From CAYSYY01 sp964576115 [NCBI: uncultured Gemmatimonadota bacterium] (GTDB lineage: Bacteria > Blakebacterota > Blakebacteria > Blakebacterales): a stretch of DNA of 21,920 bases. Both the position numbers and the translations under genes were made by a program. Under the pieces are notes generated by a model that searched no databases, was not told where the DNA came from, and saw nothing but the letters and a program-made list of their open reading frames with translations. The DNA lies in NCBI GenBank assembly GCA_964576115.1, contig CAZNUA010000024.1:29323-51242 (forward strand), in the 5' to 3' direction. Shown here piece by piece: positions 7,387-15,102 of this stretch. Positions within the stretch are counted from its first letter, which is position 1. The number at the start of each line of letters is the position of its first letter.

Positions 7387-9293
7387 GGCGCCGCCAGAAC
7401 CCTCCCTCCTCCCGATCCCTCGTTCCCGGTGAGGAACTCCGCGAGCTTGAGAAGGACGTTCCGGTAGGTGCTGGGCAGCTTTGAGAACCTGTGCAGCAGA
7501 TGAGTGCCGGCTTTCGACTCATCCCCGCAGGTTTTCAGGGCATCCCGGGCCGCATCGATGTAACCCTGGGCCTTCAGGACCGCGATGCGCCGTAAGCCAT
7601 CGTCATCGGGAGAGAGAGCCCGCCCCACGGCGTCAATATCACCGTCATGCTCCAGAAAGAGCCGGAAGCATTCCCCCTGCAGGTAGTAGGTCAGGCTGCT
7701 GCGGTCGGTGAGAGGAGGAATCTCCATCAGGTCCGATCGAACGAATGTGGACAGCGATTCGGCTGCCGACCTGATGTTGAAGCGATGGTCCTTCAGCACC
7801 TCGACGACCCACTCGCCGCGAGACTGGGACGGACGATACGGGGCGGCCGGCCTGAGGGGGTGATCCCCCCCGGAGTCGGTCACACTTCGTGGCGACCGGA
7901 ACGGTTCTTCGTCAGAAGGACCAGGAGCAGACGAGCGGGAAAGCACTCCCTCCAGCGATTCCGCTTCCAGATGATTCGCGCCGTTCGACTGCAGGAGGAT
8001 CCGTTCCACGATATGACGGAGCTCTCGCACGTTGCCCGGGAAATGATAGTCCCGGAGTCGATCGAGGAACCCTTCGGTGATCTCAGGGACGGGCATCGAG
8101 TTCTCGCCGGCGCACTGGCTGAGGAAATCTGAGGCCAGGAGAGGGATGTCGTCGGCGCGTTCACGCAGGGGGGGAATATGGACCGGGTAGACGTACAACC
8201 GGTAGAAGAGGTCCTCGCGGAAGATACCGTCCCGTACCGCTTCCTGCAGGTCTCTGTTCGTGGCCGCGATCACGCGCACATCCACCTCGATATTCCGGTT
8301 CCCCCCGATCGGTCGGAACCTGCGCTCCTGCAGGACCCGGAGGAGACGACCCTGGACCTGGAAGGGGAGATTACCGACCTCGTCCAGGAAGAGCGTGCCG
8401 CCGCTGGCCAGTTCGAACACTCCCTTTCGATCGGAATGGGCTCCCGTGAAGGCTCCCCGCACATGGCCGAAGAGTTCACTCTCGATCAGGTTTTCCGGTA
8501 TCGAGCCGCAGTCCACTTCGATGAACGCTCCCCCCCGTCGCGGGCCGATCGAGTGGATCACCTCCGCGACCAGCTGCTTCCCCGTACCGGTCTCACCTTC
8601 GAGCAGAACGGTACAGGAAGCGTGCGCGACCGTGCAGATCTGATGACAGAGTTCGCGCACGGCGGATCCGGTGCCCACGATCCTGACCAGTTCCGGATGG
8701 TGCTGCCGCAGCTCGGCGAGTGATCGTGAGTGCCGGTCGCTGCGGGCTGTCACACGCCCCTGGTACCGGCCGAGAGCGAGCCCCGCGAGGTATCCGACCG
8801 ATCCGAGGAGATCCTGGAGGAAGGTCTCGTACCCGCGGTCTAGGAAATCGGGTCCCAGACCGATCAATCCGTACATGCACCCCGAGGCGGAGAGGGGGAG
8901 CAGCAATTCCGGTTGCCGTCCCTGGAAAGTGCCGGAGATTCCGCTTTCTCCATCCCATTCTGCTCGGTCTGTCGGAACCTGGTCGCAGTCAGGCAGCAAC
9001 AGCGGTGCGGTCCGTGAGGAAAGATACTCGATCTGGTGGGGCGTCAGTCGCAGGGTTTCGGAATCGGATCGCACCAGGCCGCAGGTATGGACGGGTTTGA
9101 ACACACCCTTTTCCGAGTCGGCCATCCAGAGTATGCCCCAGCGAGCTCCGGTCAGTCCGATGACGGCGGTCAGGACATCGAAAGCCATCTGATCGGCGGA
9201 GGCCGAGGCCTGCAGGAGCCGGCTTACCTCATAGAGGGTCGACAGTTCAAAAAGCCGCTGGGCGGTATCGCTTTCGGTCTGCGGATGGTCCAC
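7353..9293 (-). CDS. GAF-domain sigma-54-dependent activator (AAA+)
   Basis: A 646-residue bacterial enhancer-binding protein. Residues 15-175 resemble a GAF sensor domain. The AAA+ module spans about 205-435 with Walker A GETGTGKQ (233-240), the sigma-54 contact loop GAFTGA (280-285), Walker B GGTLFLDE (298-305), AATNRDL (343-349) and FPGNVREL (418-425). After a Ser/Pro-rich linker the C-terminus is atypical: NIRSAAESLSTFVRSDLM (506-523) looks like a diverged Fis-type helix-turn-helix, followed by about 120 more residues that I cannot assign. The start is a GTG at 9293 without a clear Shine-Dalgarno; there is no in-frame ATG upstream, and the next one (codon 36) falls inside GAF. The 3' end overlaps the sugar operon by 34 bp, tail to tail. 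A likely target is the sigma-54 promoter at 10127-10141. Confidence 0.93.
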   Translation of the reverse strand: MDHPQTESDTAQRLFELSTLYEVSRLLQASASADQMAFDVLTAVIGLTGARWGILWMADSEKGVFKPVHTCGLVRSDSETLRLTPHQIEYLSSRTAPLLLPDCDQVPTDRAEWDGESGISGTFQGRQPELLLPLSASGCMYGLIGLGPDFLDRGYETFLQDLLGSVGYLAGLALGRYQGRVTARSDRHSRSLAELRQHHPELVRIVGTGSAVRELCHQICTVAHASCTVLLEGETGTGKQLVAEVIHSIGPRRGGAFIEVDCGSIPENLIESELFGHVRGAFTGAHSDRKGVFELASGGTLFLDEVGNLPFQVQGRLLRVLQERRFRPIGGNRNIEVDVRVIAATNRDLQEAVRDGIFREDLFYRLYVYPVHIPPLRERADDIPLLASDFLSQCAGENSMPVPEITEGFLDRLRDYHFPGNVRELRHIVERILLQSNGANHLEAESLEGVLSRSSAPGPSDEEPFRSPRSVTDSGGDHPLRPAAPYRPSQSRGEWVVEVLKDHRFNIRSAAESLSTFVRSDLMEIPPLTDRSSLTYYLQGECFRLFLEHDGDIDAVGRALSPDDDGLRRIAVLKAQGYIDAARDALKTCGDESKAGTHLLHRFSKLPSTYRNVLLKLAEFLTGNEGSGGGRVLAAPHLSRGGSSRI

Positions 9294-9415
9294 ATCGACA
9301 CCAGATCGGGCGTTCTGCTGTGAACGGTGGCTTCAGGTCGGGATCGGAATCGAACCGGATTCCCTGAGTCATGATGTACGGAGGAGGGGTACCAGGAGTT
9401 TCGTGGAACGATCGA

Positions 9416-9447
9416 GGGAGGGCGCCCTCCGCAGCGGGCGCCCTCCC
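9416..9447 (-). terminator. Strong hairpin behind the lipoprotein gene
   Basis: A perfect 12-bp inverted repeat, GGGAGGGCGCCC at 9416-9427 and its complement at 9436-9447, with an 8-nt loop. It lies about 43 nt beyond the stop of the minus-strand lipoprotein gene and before the activator start, where a transcript end is expected. There is no long T run after it on either strand, so it may be a weak or Rho-assisted terminator, or an RNA-stabilising hairpin. Confidence 0.6.
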
Positions 9448-9490
9448 GGTAAGAATCAGATGATCGGTCAGTCAGCGGCGTGAATCCGCT

Positions 9491-10009
9491 TCAGGGGTTC
9501 AACAGGTCCTGGATGATTCTGACTTCCTGGACCGTCAGGCGCATCTGCTGTGTCAGACCATCCTGAAGACTCATTGAGATTGTCTTATCGGTCGTGACCT
9601 CTGTCTGCACGATCCGGAAGTTCAGACCGGTCGAGTTGAGTTCCATCAGCAGCAGGTTCGAGAATTCGATCTTCGGTACCTCATCCGTTCCCAGCCTGCC
9701 GTAGTCGACCTGCGTCAACCAGGTTTCGGTCACATCGATGCTCTCCGGATTGAGCGATCTCACCCGGGCGGCCGTGGTCCCAGCCAATCGGGGCAGATCG
9801 ATCTGTTCCTGTTCCGCCCAGGCGTCAGCGATCACGCCGGCCAGCTCACTCGTCGTGCCCGAATTCAGGATCAGATCCACGTTCGGACCGAAATCCAGGC
9901 AGATCGTACCGGATGCCTCATTCGATTCGCTCGTCGATCCTCCCGTGGGTGACTGCGCACAGGCGGACACCAGGAGCAGGGCGGCGGCCATATACGTCAA
10001 ACGCTTCAT
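9491..10009 (-). CDS. Small lipoprotein of unknown function, probably sigma-54-driven
   Basis: A 172-residue protein that I do not recognise. Residues 1-16 are a lipoprotein signal (MKRLTYMAAALLLVSAC) with the acceptor cysteine at 17, followed by a Ser/Thr/Gly linker and a mixed soluble domain. A second cysteine lies in TICLDFG. The C-terminus (LTVQEVRIIQDLLNP) looks helical. The start at 10009 is favoured over an ATG at 10024 because GGAGG lies 8 nt upstream of it and the signal peptide begins there. It probably sits in the outer or inner membrane facing the periplasm. Upstream on the same strand, about 118-132 nt away, is a near-perfect sigma-54 promoter; downstream is a strong hairpin. It therefore looks like a single-gene transcript under activator control. 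Confidence 0.8.
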   Translation of the reverse strand: MKRLTYMAAALLLVSACAQSPTGGSTSESNEASGTICLDFGPNVDLILNSGTTSELAGVIADAWAEQEQIDLPRLAGTTAARVRSLNPESIDVTETWLTQVDYGRLGTDEVPKIEFSNLLLMELNSTGLNFRIVQTEVTTDKTISMSLQDGLTQQMRLTVQEVRIIQDLLNP

Positions 10010-10126
10010 GTCGTCATCCTCCATGTGTGTATGGATGAACTCTCTTTACCACTCTCATGGCAGAGACGGTCGGCGGCATACGGCCCACTCGACCGGATCG
10101 GCCGCCAAGTGATACACGAGGAGAAA

Positions 10127-10141
10127 GCAAACAGCGTGCCA
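10127..10141 (-). promoter_or_regulatory. Sigma-54 (RpoN) promoter
   Basis: Read on the minus strand the sequence is TGGCACGCTGTTTGC, followed by T. It matches the -24/-12 consensus TGGCACG-N4-TTGC at every defined position, with GG and GC ten bases apart. It is intergenic and points at the lipoprotein gene. Transcription would begin near 10115, giving a leader of about 106 nt. A sigma-54 activator is encoded just beyond that gene. Confidence 0.85.
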
Positions 10142-10213
10142 CCAGATCTGTCCTGGAGAAGGTGTCCGGAGCGATCGTCGTAACACATGTGAATAGAATC
10201 AGTTACAAGCCAA

Positions 10214-10230
10214 CGGGAGGGCGGCTCCCG
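10214..10230. repeat. Inverted repeat, candidate upstream activator site
   Basis: CGGGAG (10214-10219) and CTCCCG (10225-10230) form a perfect 6-bp inverted repeat with a 5-bp centre, GGCGG. Its centre is about 107 bp upstream of the expected sigma-54 transcription start, within the usual range for enhancer-binding protein sites. Such short repeats arise by chance in GC-rich DNA, so this is tentative. Confidence 0.3.
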
Positions 10231-10372
10231 GCTGTCCGAGGATCCCGACCCCGTCTTTGCCGCACATCGGTGAGGTATTATTCTTCAATGGCGGAAAGAG
10301 TGCTCAGTTCCACCGCCATTCCGGTTCATCTGGTCCTGTCCCGATGATAGTGCAGAGGGGATTGTTATCCTG

Positions 10373-11473
10373 CTAGCCGGAGAGTCGGCCGTACCGCTCC
10401 TCCAGCTCATCAATCCTTCTGAGAGACTCCGTGGAGAATACCGGGGGACGGTTCGGGGAGCGAGTTGCAGCTTCGTTGTAGTCTCGCAGGAAGGCGAAGG
10501 GATTGCCCACGTGCTCCCGGAGGATCTCTTTCCCCAGTTCCTGCCGGATGATATTCGCCATGAAGTACCCGGTGGGATGGGCGCTCATGGGAAGAATGAA
10601 GCGGATGCGTGTTTCGAGACGCTCCGGATCCCCGGAGAAGTCTACCAGGTTCGCCAGCAGAGAGTCGAAACGGGCGATATGCGTCGGTGCCTGGTCAAGG
10701 AATTCCCGGAACTGAATGGCCCGTCTGCTGTCGGCCTGTATCCCCTCCCCGAAGTAGATGACTCGCTTGTCGATCTGGTCGGCGATTCCCTCCGCCTGCA
10801 GCTGGTCCAGACCCCAGAGGAGCGCAGCGTCCATACTGCCCTCCGGTGGTTCGTCAAAGGTGAGCAAGCGCCGGCGGTAGTAGTGGTGAGCTTCGTGAGC
10901 CAGGAGGTAGCGGAGGTAGACTTCTTTCTGCACGGCGTAAAGGAAGTCCACGATGACCCGGGAGTAACCCCGGGCGTCATTGCCGAAGAAGACGAAGGAG
11001 ACCGGGGGGGGATCTCGGTCCACATCGATGGGTTCGGTCAGGTATTCCTGGGTCAGGGCCAGGGCGTCTGTCAGAATGACAGGGTTTTCCTCCAGCTCTC
11101 TCTGTCGCGCCAGGAGGGTCTGCTTGTTCTCCGTCAGGGCAGTCAGGTGCCGCAGGTACTGGATTCGGAAGCCTGTTTTCTGTAACTCCGCTTCCAGCTC
11201 ATCCCGTCGTGAGGGCTGGTAGGCCAGGGAGAAAAAGTCTGTCAGGAACTCCCGGGTGAAATCCCGTTGTACCAGGATGGCGTAGCCCGGCGTGTCGAAG
11301 AGGGTGTCCCAGGCCTCCTCTGCAGGTGAGCGGTCCGCCAGCAGTTCGCTGTGGATCGGCCAGAATGCATCGACTCCTGAAAAATCCAGCTGGCCGGTCG
11401 GTCGGGTGTCACCGGCAACGCATCCGGTCATGATTGCCCACAATACGATGAGCCAGATCAGCTTCTTCGGCAT
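10373..11473 (-). CDS. Lipoprotein with HExxH zinc metalloprotease signature (DUF5700-like)
   Basis: A 366-residue predicted lipoprotein. The signal MPKKLIWLIVLWAIMTGC places the lipidated cysteine at 18. LLAHEAHHYY (190-199) contains an HExxH zinc site (H193, E194, H197), and AEGIAD (227-232) offers E228 as a third, gluzincin-type ligand. The C-terminal part has SAHPTGYFMANII and NPFAFLRDYNEAA, which recall the DUF5700 group of putative zinc peptidases; I am unsure of the exact family. A periplasm- or surface-facing protease is the likely role. The ATG at 11473 is used; a TTG directly in front (11476) is possible. A purine-rich AGGAAAGG lies about 8-10 nt upstream. It is divergent from the BNR protein gene, with 237 bp between, in which I see no convincing promoter. 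Confidence 0.82.
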   Translation of the reverse strand: MPKKLIWLIVLWAIMTGCVAGDTRPTGQLDFSGVDAFWPIHSELLADRSPAEEAWDTLFDTPGYAILVQRDFTREFLTDFFSLAYQPSRRDELEAELQKTGFRIQYLRHLTALTENKQTLLARQRELEENPVILTDALALTQEYLTEPIDVDRDPPPVSFVFFGNDARGYSRVIVDFLYAVQKEVYLRYLLAHEAHHYYRRRLLTFDEPPEGSMDAALLWGLDQLQAEGIADQIDKRVIYFGEGIQADSRRAIQFREFLDQAPTHIARFDSLLANLVDFSGDPERLETRIRFILPMSAHPTGYFMANIIRQELGKEILREHVGNPFAFLRDYNEAATRSPNRPPVFSTESLRRIDELEERYGRLSG

Positions 11474-11710
11474 CAAAGCACCTTTCCTCGTTACCGTCGG
11501 GTCAGGCGTGCATACCCGCGGATCCCTCCCTCGGTGAGAACTGAAAAATGTAGTCAGGTGGATTGGGAATCAGTAGTCCGTTTTCGGATGGCAATTGGTG
11601 TGATCGATGAGGTCGGGATAGAGCGGAAACGCCTGCCCGATTCCCCTCCTGGCCGGAGTGCGCTACCATGGTCGGCATAATCATCCCACCCGGCATAACC
11701 GGAGAAGATC

Positions 11711-14700
11711 ATGCCTGCATACCCTCCTGTGACGAGAACGCTATCACGAGCCGTTTCCCTCCTTCTGGTACTGCTGACCGTAATGGCGTTCCTTGTACCG
11801 CCGGCCGAGGTCGCGGCACAGGGGGGCGATGATCTGCCGGCGGGGGTATTCGACGCCCTCACCTGGCGGCACATCGGTCCGGTCGGGAACCGCGTCAGCG
11901 CCGTGACCGGCGTTCCCGGGGATCCGAATGTCTATTACTTCGGAGCCGCTTCCGGAGGGGTCTTCAAATCGGTGGACGCAGGGATCCACTGGCAACCGGT
12001 CTTCGACGACCAGCCGGCCGCCTCGATTGGTGCCCTGGCCGTCGCACCTTCCGATCCGAACGTGGTCTGGGCCGGAACGGGGGAGACCTTCATCCGCAGC
12101 AATGTCTCGATCGGCAACGGTATCTATCGTTCCACCGACGGTGGAGAGCACTGGGAGCACCGGGGGCTGGACATGACCGGCCGGATCGGACGGATCATCG
12201 TTCATCCCGACGATCCCGACCGGGTCTGGGTCGCGGCCATGGGCAGCTGCTACGGTCCCCAGCAGGAACGAGGCGTCTTTCGCACGACCGACGCAGGGAA
12301 GACCTGGGAACGCGTGCTCTTCGTGGACGAGAACACCGGCGCCTCCGATATCATCATCGATCCCCACAATCCGCGGATCCTCTTCGCCGGCATGTGGCAG
12401 ATGCAGATCTGGACCTGGGGTCGGGAGAGCGGCGGTCCGGGAAGCGGTCTCTGGGCATCGCGGGACGGCGGCGACACCTGGACCGAGCTCACCGGCCGCG
12501 GCCTGCCCGCCAAACCGTGGGGCAAGGTCGGCCTGACCGTTTCTCCCGACGATTCCGACCGGATCTACGCTCTCATCGAGACCAGCAGCAACGAGGATTT
12601 CGCGTCGTATGAACGCTTTCAGGGGGTGCTGTGGCGCTCTGATGACGGCGGCGAGCGGTGGCGGATGGTCAATCGGGACCATTCCCTCTCCCAGCGGCCC
12701 TGCTACTACAACCGGGCTCTGGTCGCGCCCGATGACCGCGATACTATCCATTTCATGTCGACCCGCCACCGGATCTCTTATGACGGCGGCCAGACCACCG
12801 AGTCGGGCAGTGCCGGGGGGGATAACCACGACATGTGGATCGATCCCCTGATCCCCGATCGGATGATCGTCGGCCACGACGGCGGGGTGAGCATCTCCAC
12901 CACCCGGGGGGAACAGTGGTGGCGGCCCCGCCTGCCGATCGCCCAGATGTACCATGTCTACACCGACTCGAACGTACCCTACTACGTGATGGGGAATCGC
13001 CAGGACGGCGGTTCGAACCGCGGACCGAGCAACTCGCTGACCGGGGGGAGCATCCCGATCGGGGCCTGGCACTCGGTGGGCGGGTGCGAGTCGGGATTCA
13101 CTGTGCCCGACCCGGTCGATCCGAACATCATCTGGTCGGGCTGCTACGAGGGCATCCTCGACCGCCACGATCTGCGCACCGGTCACAGCCGGACCGTCAG
13201 CGTCTGGCCCGACAATCCTGAGGGGTGGGCTGCGGCCGACCTCCGCTACCGTTTTCAGTGGACTTTCCCTGTCGCGATCTCTCCCCACGACCACGAGCGG
13301 GTTTATGCCGGCAGCCAGCACGTCCACCTGACCACCGATGGCGGTCAGAGCTGGCAGGTGATCAGTCCCGATCTGACGCTCAACGACGAAAGCCGGATGC
13401 AGAAGAGCGGCGGGCTCACCTTCGAGGATGTCAGCCCCACCTACGCCTGCGTGCTCTTCGCCCTGGCCGAGTCGCCGCTGGAGGAGGGGGTGATATGGGC
13501 CGGCTCCAACGACGGACTGGTCCACGTGACCCGCGATGGCGGGGGTACCTGGACAAATGTGACCGGCAACATCCCCGATCTGCCCTCCTGGGGAACGATC
13601 AGCAATATCGAGCCCTCCCGCCATGCCCCCGGGACGGCCTACCTCACCGTCGACCGGCACCAGCTCAACGACACCGCTCCCTATGTCTACCGGACCACCG
13701 ATTACGGTCGCCGGTGGCGTTCGCTCGGCGACGGAATCCCCCGGAGCGTGTTCAGCTACACCCACTGCATCCGCGAGGATCCGGTCCGACCGGGGCTCCT
13801 CTACCTCGGGACCGGGAACGCCGTGTACGTCTCCTTCGACGACGGCGGTGAATGGCACGAACTGCAGAGCAATTTGCCGCACGCTCCGGTGCACTGGCTG
13901 ACCATTCCGGAGCACTTCAACGACCTGGTGATCGCCACCTATGGTCGCGGTTTCTGGATCATGGACAACATCACCGCCCTCCAGCAGCTCGAACCGGAGG
14001 TTGTGAAAGAAGACGCCTGGCTTTTCGCGCCCCGCCCGGTTTATCGCTTCCTGATGCAGGCCGGCTCACAGAGCCAGCCCGAAGACTCCGGCGCCGGCGC
14101 CAATCCACGCTACGGCGCGTCGATCGATTTCTGGCTCAGAGAAGATCCCTCCGACCGGGTCGAGATGGTTGTGCTCGATGCCGCCGGAGAGACGGTGCGG
14201 GAACTGGCCGTGCCCGGCTCCGCCGGGGCCGGCCTCAACCGGGTCTGGTGGGACCTGCGGCTGGAGAGTTCGAACACCCCGAAACTGAGAATGCCTCCCC
14301 TCGGGTACGGACCGGTCGAATTCAACGAGGCGGGTTGGCGACCGCTCGGTGAGGGTGGCCGGGTCACCCCCCTGGCCGAGCCGGGTACCTACACGGTGAC
14401 ATTGACGATCGGAGACCGGGAATTCACCCGGCCGCTGGTCATCCTCAAGGATCCGAACTCCGCCGGGGACGAGGCCCGGATCGCCGAACAGGTGCGGGTG
14501 CTGAAGGATATCCGGGCCGACGTCAATGCGGTGGTTGAATTGATCGATGCCCTCGAATGGCTGCGCAAGCAGATCGATGTCTGCAATGCCCGTCTGGCGG
14601 ATATCGGCGGTACAAAGGATATCATCGCCGCCGGCCGCGAACTCGACGGCAAGCTGCGGGAACTGGAGATGATGCTCTTCGACCTGCACCTCACGGGCGG

Positions 14701-14944
14701 GAACGCGCGGCAGGACACGATCCGCTGGCCGCGGCGGCTCTATGCCAAACTGACGAGCCTGGCCGGCTACATCGGCGGGACCGACCAGCGGCCGACCGAT
14801 CAGCAGCTTGAAGTCTACGCCCTCTACCGGCAGCAGCTGGCACAGTACCAGGCATGGTTCAACCGCCTGGCCGCCGATGAGGTGGGGGCCTACAACCGCC
14901 TGCTCGCTGCGAACGGGTATGAGGGAATCGTCATCGGCAGATAG
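11711..14944 (+). CDS. Large secreted BNR/sortilin-like beta-propeller protein
   Basis: A 1077-residue exported protein. The signal (about residues 1-37, hydrophobic core 14-31, ending AAQ) is followed by a long propeller with at least nine Asp-box motifs of the type S/T-x-D-x-G-x-x-W: FKSVDAGIHW (85-94), YRSTDGGEHW (139-148), FRTTDAGKTW (190-199), WASRDGGDTW (248-257), WRSDDGGERW, LTTDGGQSW, VTRDGGGTW, YRTTDYGRRW and VSFDDGGEW. This is the Vps10/sortilin and BNR architecture often annotated as glycosyl hydrolase; the Asp boxes are structural, so catalysis is not shown. The last 150 or so residues are helical, after a FlgD/Ig-like stretch (GTYTVTLTIGDREF). The ATG at 11711 follows GGAGAAG. 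Its role may be binding of surface polymers or peptides, which is inference. Families of this type are frequent in Gemmatimonadota and Bacteroidota. Confidence 0.88.
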   Translation: MPAYPPVTRTLSRAVSLLLVLLTVMAFLVPPAEVAAQGGDDLPAGVFDALTWRHIGPVGNRVSAVTGVPGDPNVYYFGAASGGVFKSVDAGIHWQPVFDDQPAASIGALAVAPSDPNVVWAGTGETFIRSNVSIGNGIYRSTDGGEHWEHRGLDMTGRIGRIIVHPDDPDRVWVAAMGSCYGPQQERGVFRTTDAGKTWERVLFVDENTGASDIIIDPHNPRILFAGMWQMQIWTWGRESGGPGSGLWASRDGGDTWTELTGRGLPAKPWGKVGLTVSPDDSDRIYALIETSSNEDFASYERFQGVLWRSDDGGERWRMVNRDHSLSQRPCYYNRALVAPDDRDTIHFMSTRHRISYDGGQTTESGSAGGDNHDMWIDPLIPDRMIVGHDGGVSISTTRGEQWWRPRLPIAQMYHVYTDSNVPYYVMGNRQDGGSNRGPSNSLTGGSIPIGAWHSVGGCESGFTVPDPVDPNIIWSGCYEGILDRHDLRTGHSRTVSVWPDNPEGWAAADLRYRFQWTFPVAISPHDHERVYAGSQHVHLTTDGGQSWQVISPDLTLNDESRMQKSGGLTFEDVSPTYACVLFALAESPLEEGVIWAGSNDGLVHVTRDGGGTWTNVTGNIPDLPSWGTISNIEPSRHAPGTAYLTVDRHQLNDTAPYVYRTTDYGRRWRSLGDGIPRSVFSYTHCIREDPVRPGLLYLGTGNAVYVSFDDGGEWHELQSNLPHAPVHWLTIPEHFNDLVIATYGRGFWIMDNITALQQLEPEVVKEDAWLFAPRPVYRFLMQAGSQSQPEDSGAGANPRYGASIDFWLREDPSDRVEMVVLDAAGETVRELAVPGSAGAGLNRVWWDLRLESSNTPKLRMPPLGYGPVEFNEAGWRPLGEGGRVTPLAEPGTYTVTLTIGDREFTRPLVILKDPNSAGDEARIAEQVRVLKDIRADVNAVVELIDALEWLRKQIDVCNARLADIGGTKDIIAAGRELDGKLRELEMMLFDLHLTGGNARQDTIRWPRRLYAKLTSLAGYIGGTDQRPTDQQLEVYALYRQQLAQYQAWFNRLAADEVGAYNRLLAANGYEGIVIGR

Positions 14945-14947
14945 AGG

Positions 14948-14968
14948 CACCGGTCGTCGGCTCCGGTG
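14948..14968 (+). terminator. Possible short hairpin terminator
   Basis: CACCGG (14948-14953) and CCGGTG (14963-14968) form a 6-bp stem with a 9-nt loop, directly after the stop of the BNR protein gene. Only scattered T residues follow, so the call rests on position and stem. Confidence 0.3.
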
Positions 14969-15102
14969 TCGCGCTCTTGATGAAGCCACCTCACATCCGG
15001 TATCGTTGCCTACCGCATCAGATGAGGCACGACACTGGAATCATGTAACCGAGCCGCCGGCTCACATGTCATCGTGACGGCTGAAAACACAAAGTCCTGT
15101 CC

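Larger units (their letters stand above)
10010..10372. other. 363-bp intergenic control region
   Basis: No credible gene on either strand. It holds the sigma-54 promoter at 10127-10141 (minus strand) and three perfect inverted repeats farther upstream of it: CACATGTG at 10184-10191, CGGGAG/CTCCCG at 10214-10230, and AATGGCGG/CCGCCATT at 10287-10320. These are candidate activator sites; the last could instead belong to the 3' end of the neighbouring metalloprotease-like gene. Confidence 0.5.

Noticed and set aside
9334-9365. tRNA T-arm-like GGTTCGATTCC on the minus strand
   Set aside because: Only about three stem pairs form and no acceptor, D or anticodon arm can be found nearby, so it is neither a tRNA nor a convincing attachment site.
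11674-11698. GGCATAA repeated 18 bp apart ahead of the BNR gene
   Set aside because: A 7-bp direct repeat is expected by chance, and no matching -35 box is present for either copy.
11744-13915. 723-codon open frame on the minus strand
   Set aside because: It is antisense to the BNR propeller gene, has no recognisable motif, and its composition mirrors the real gene.
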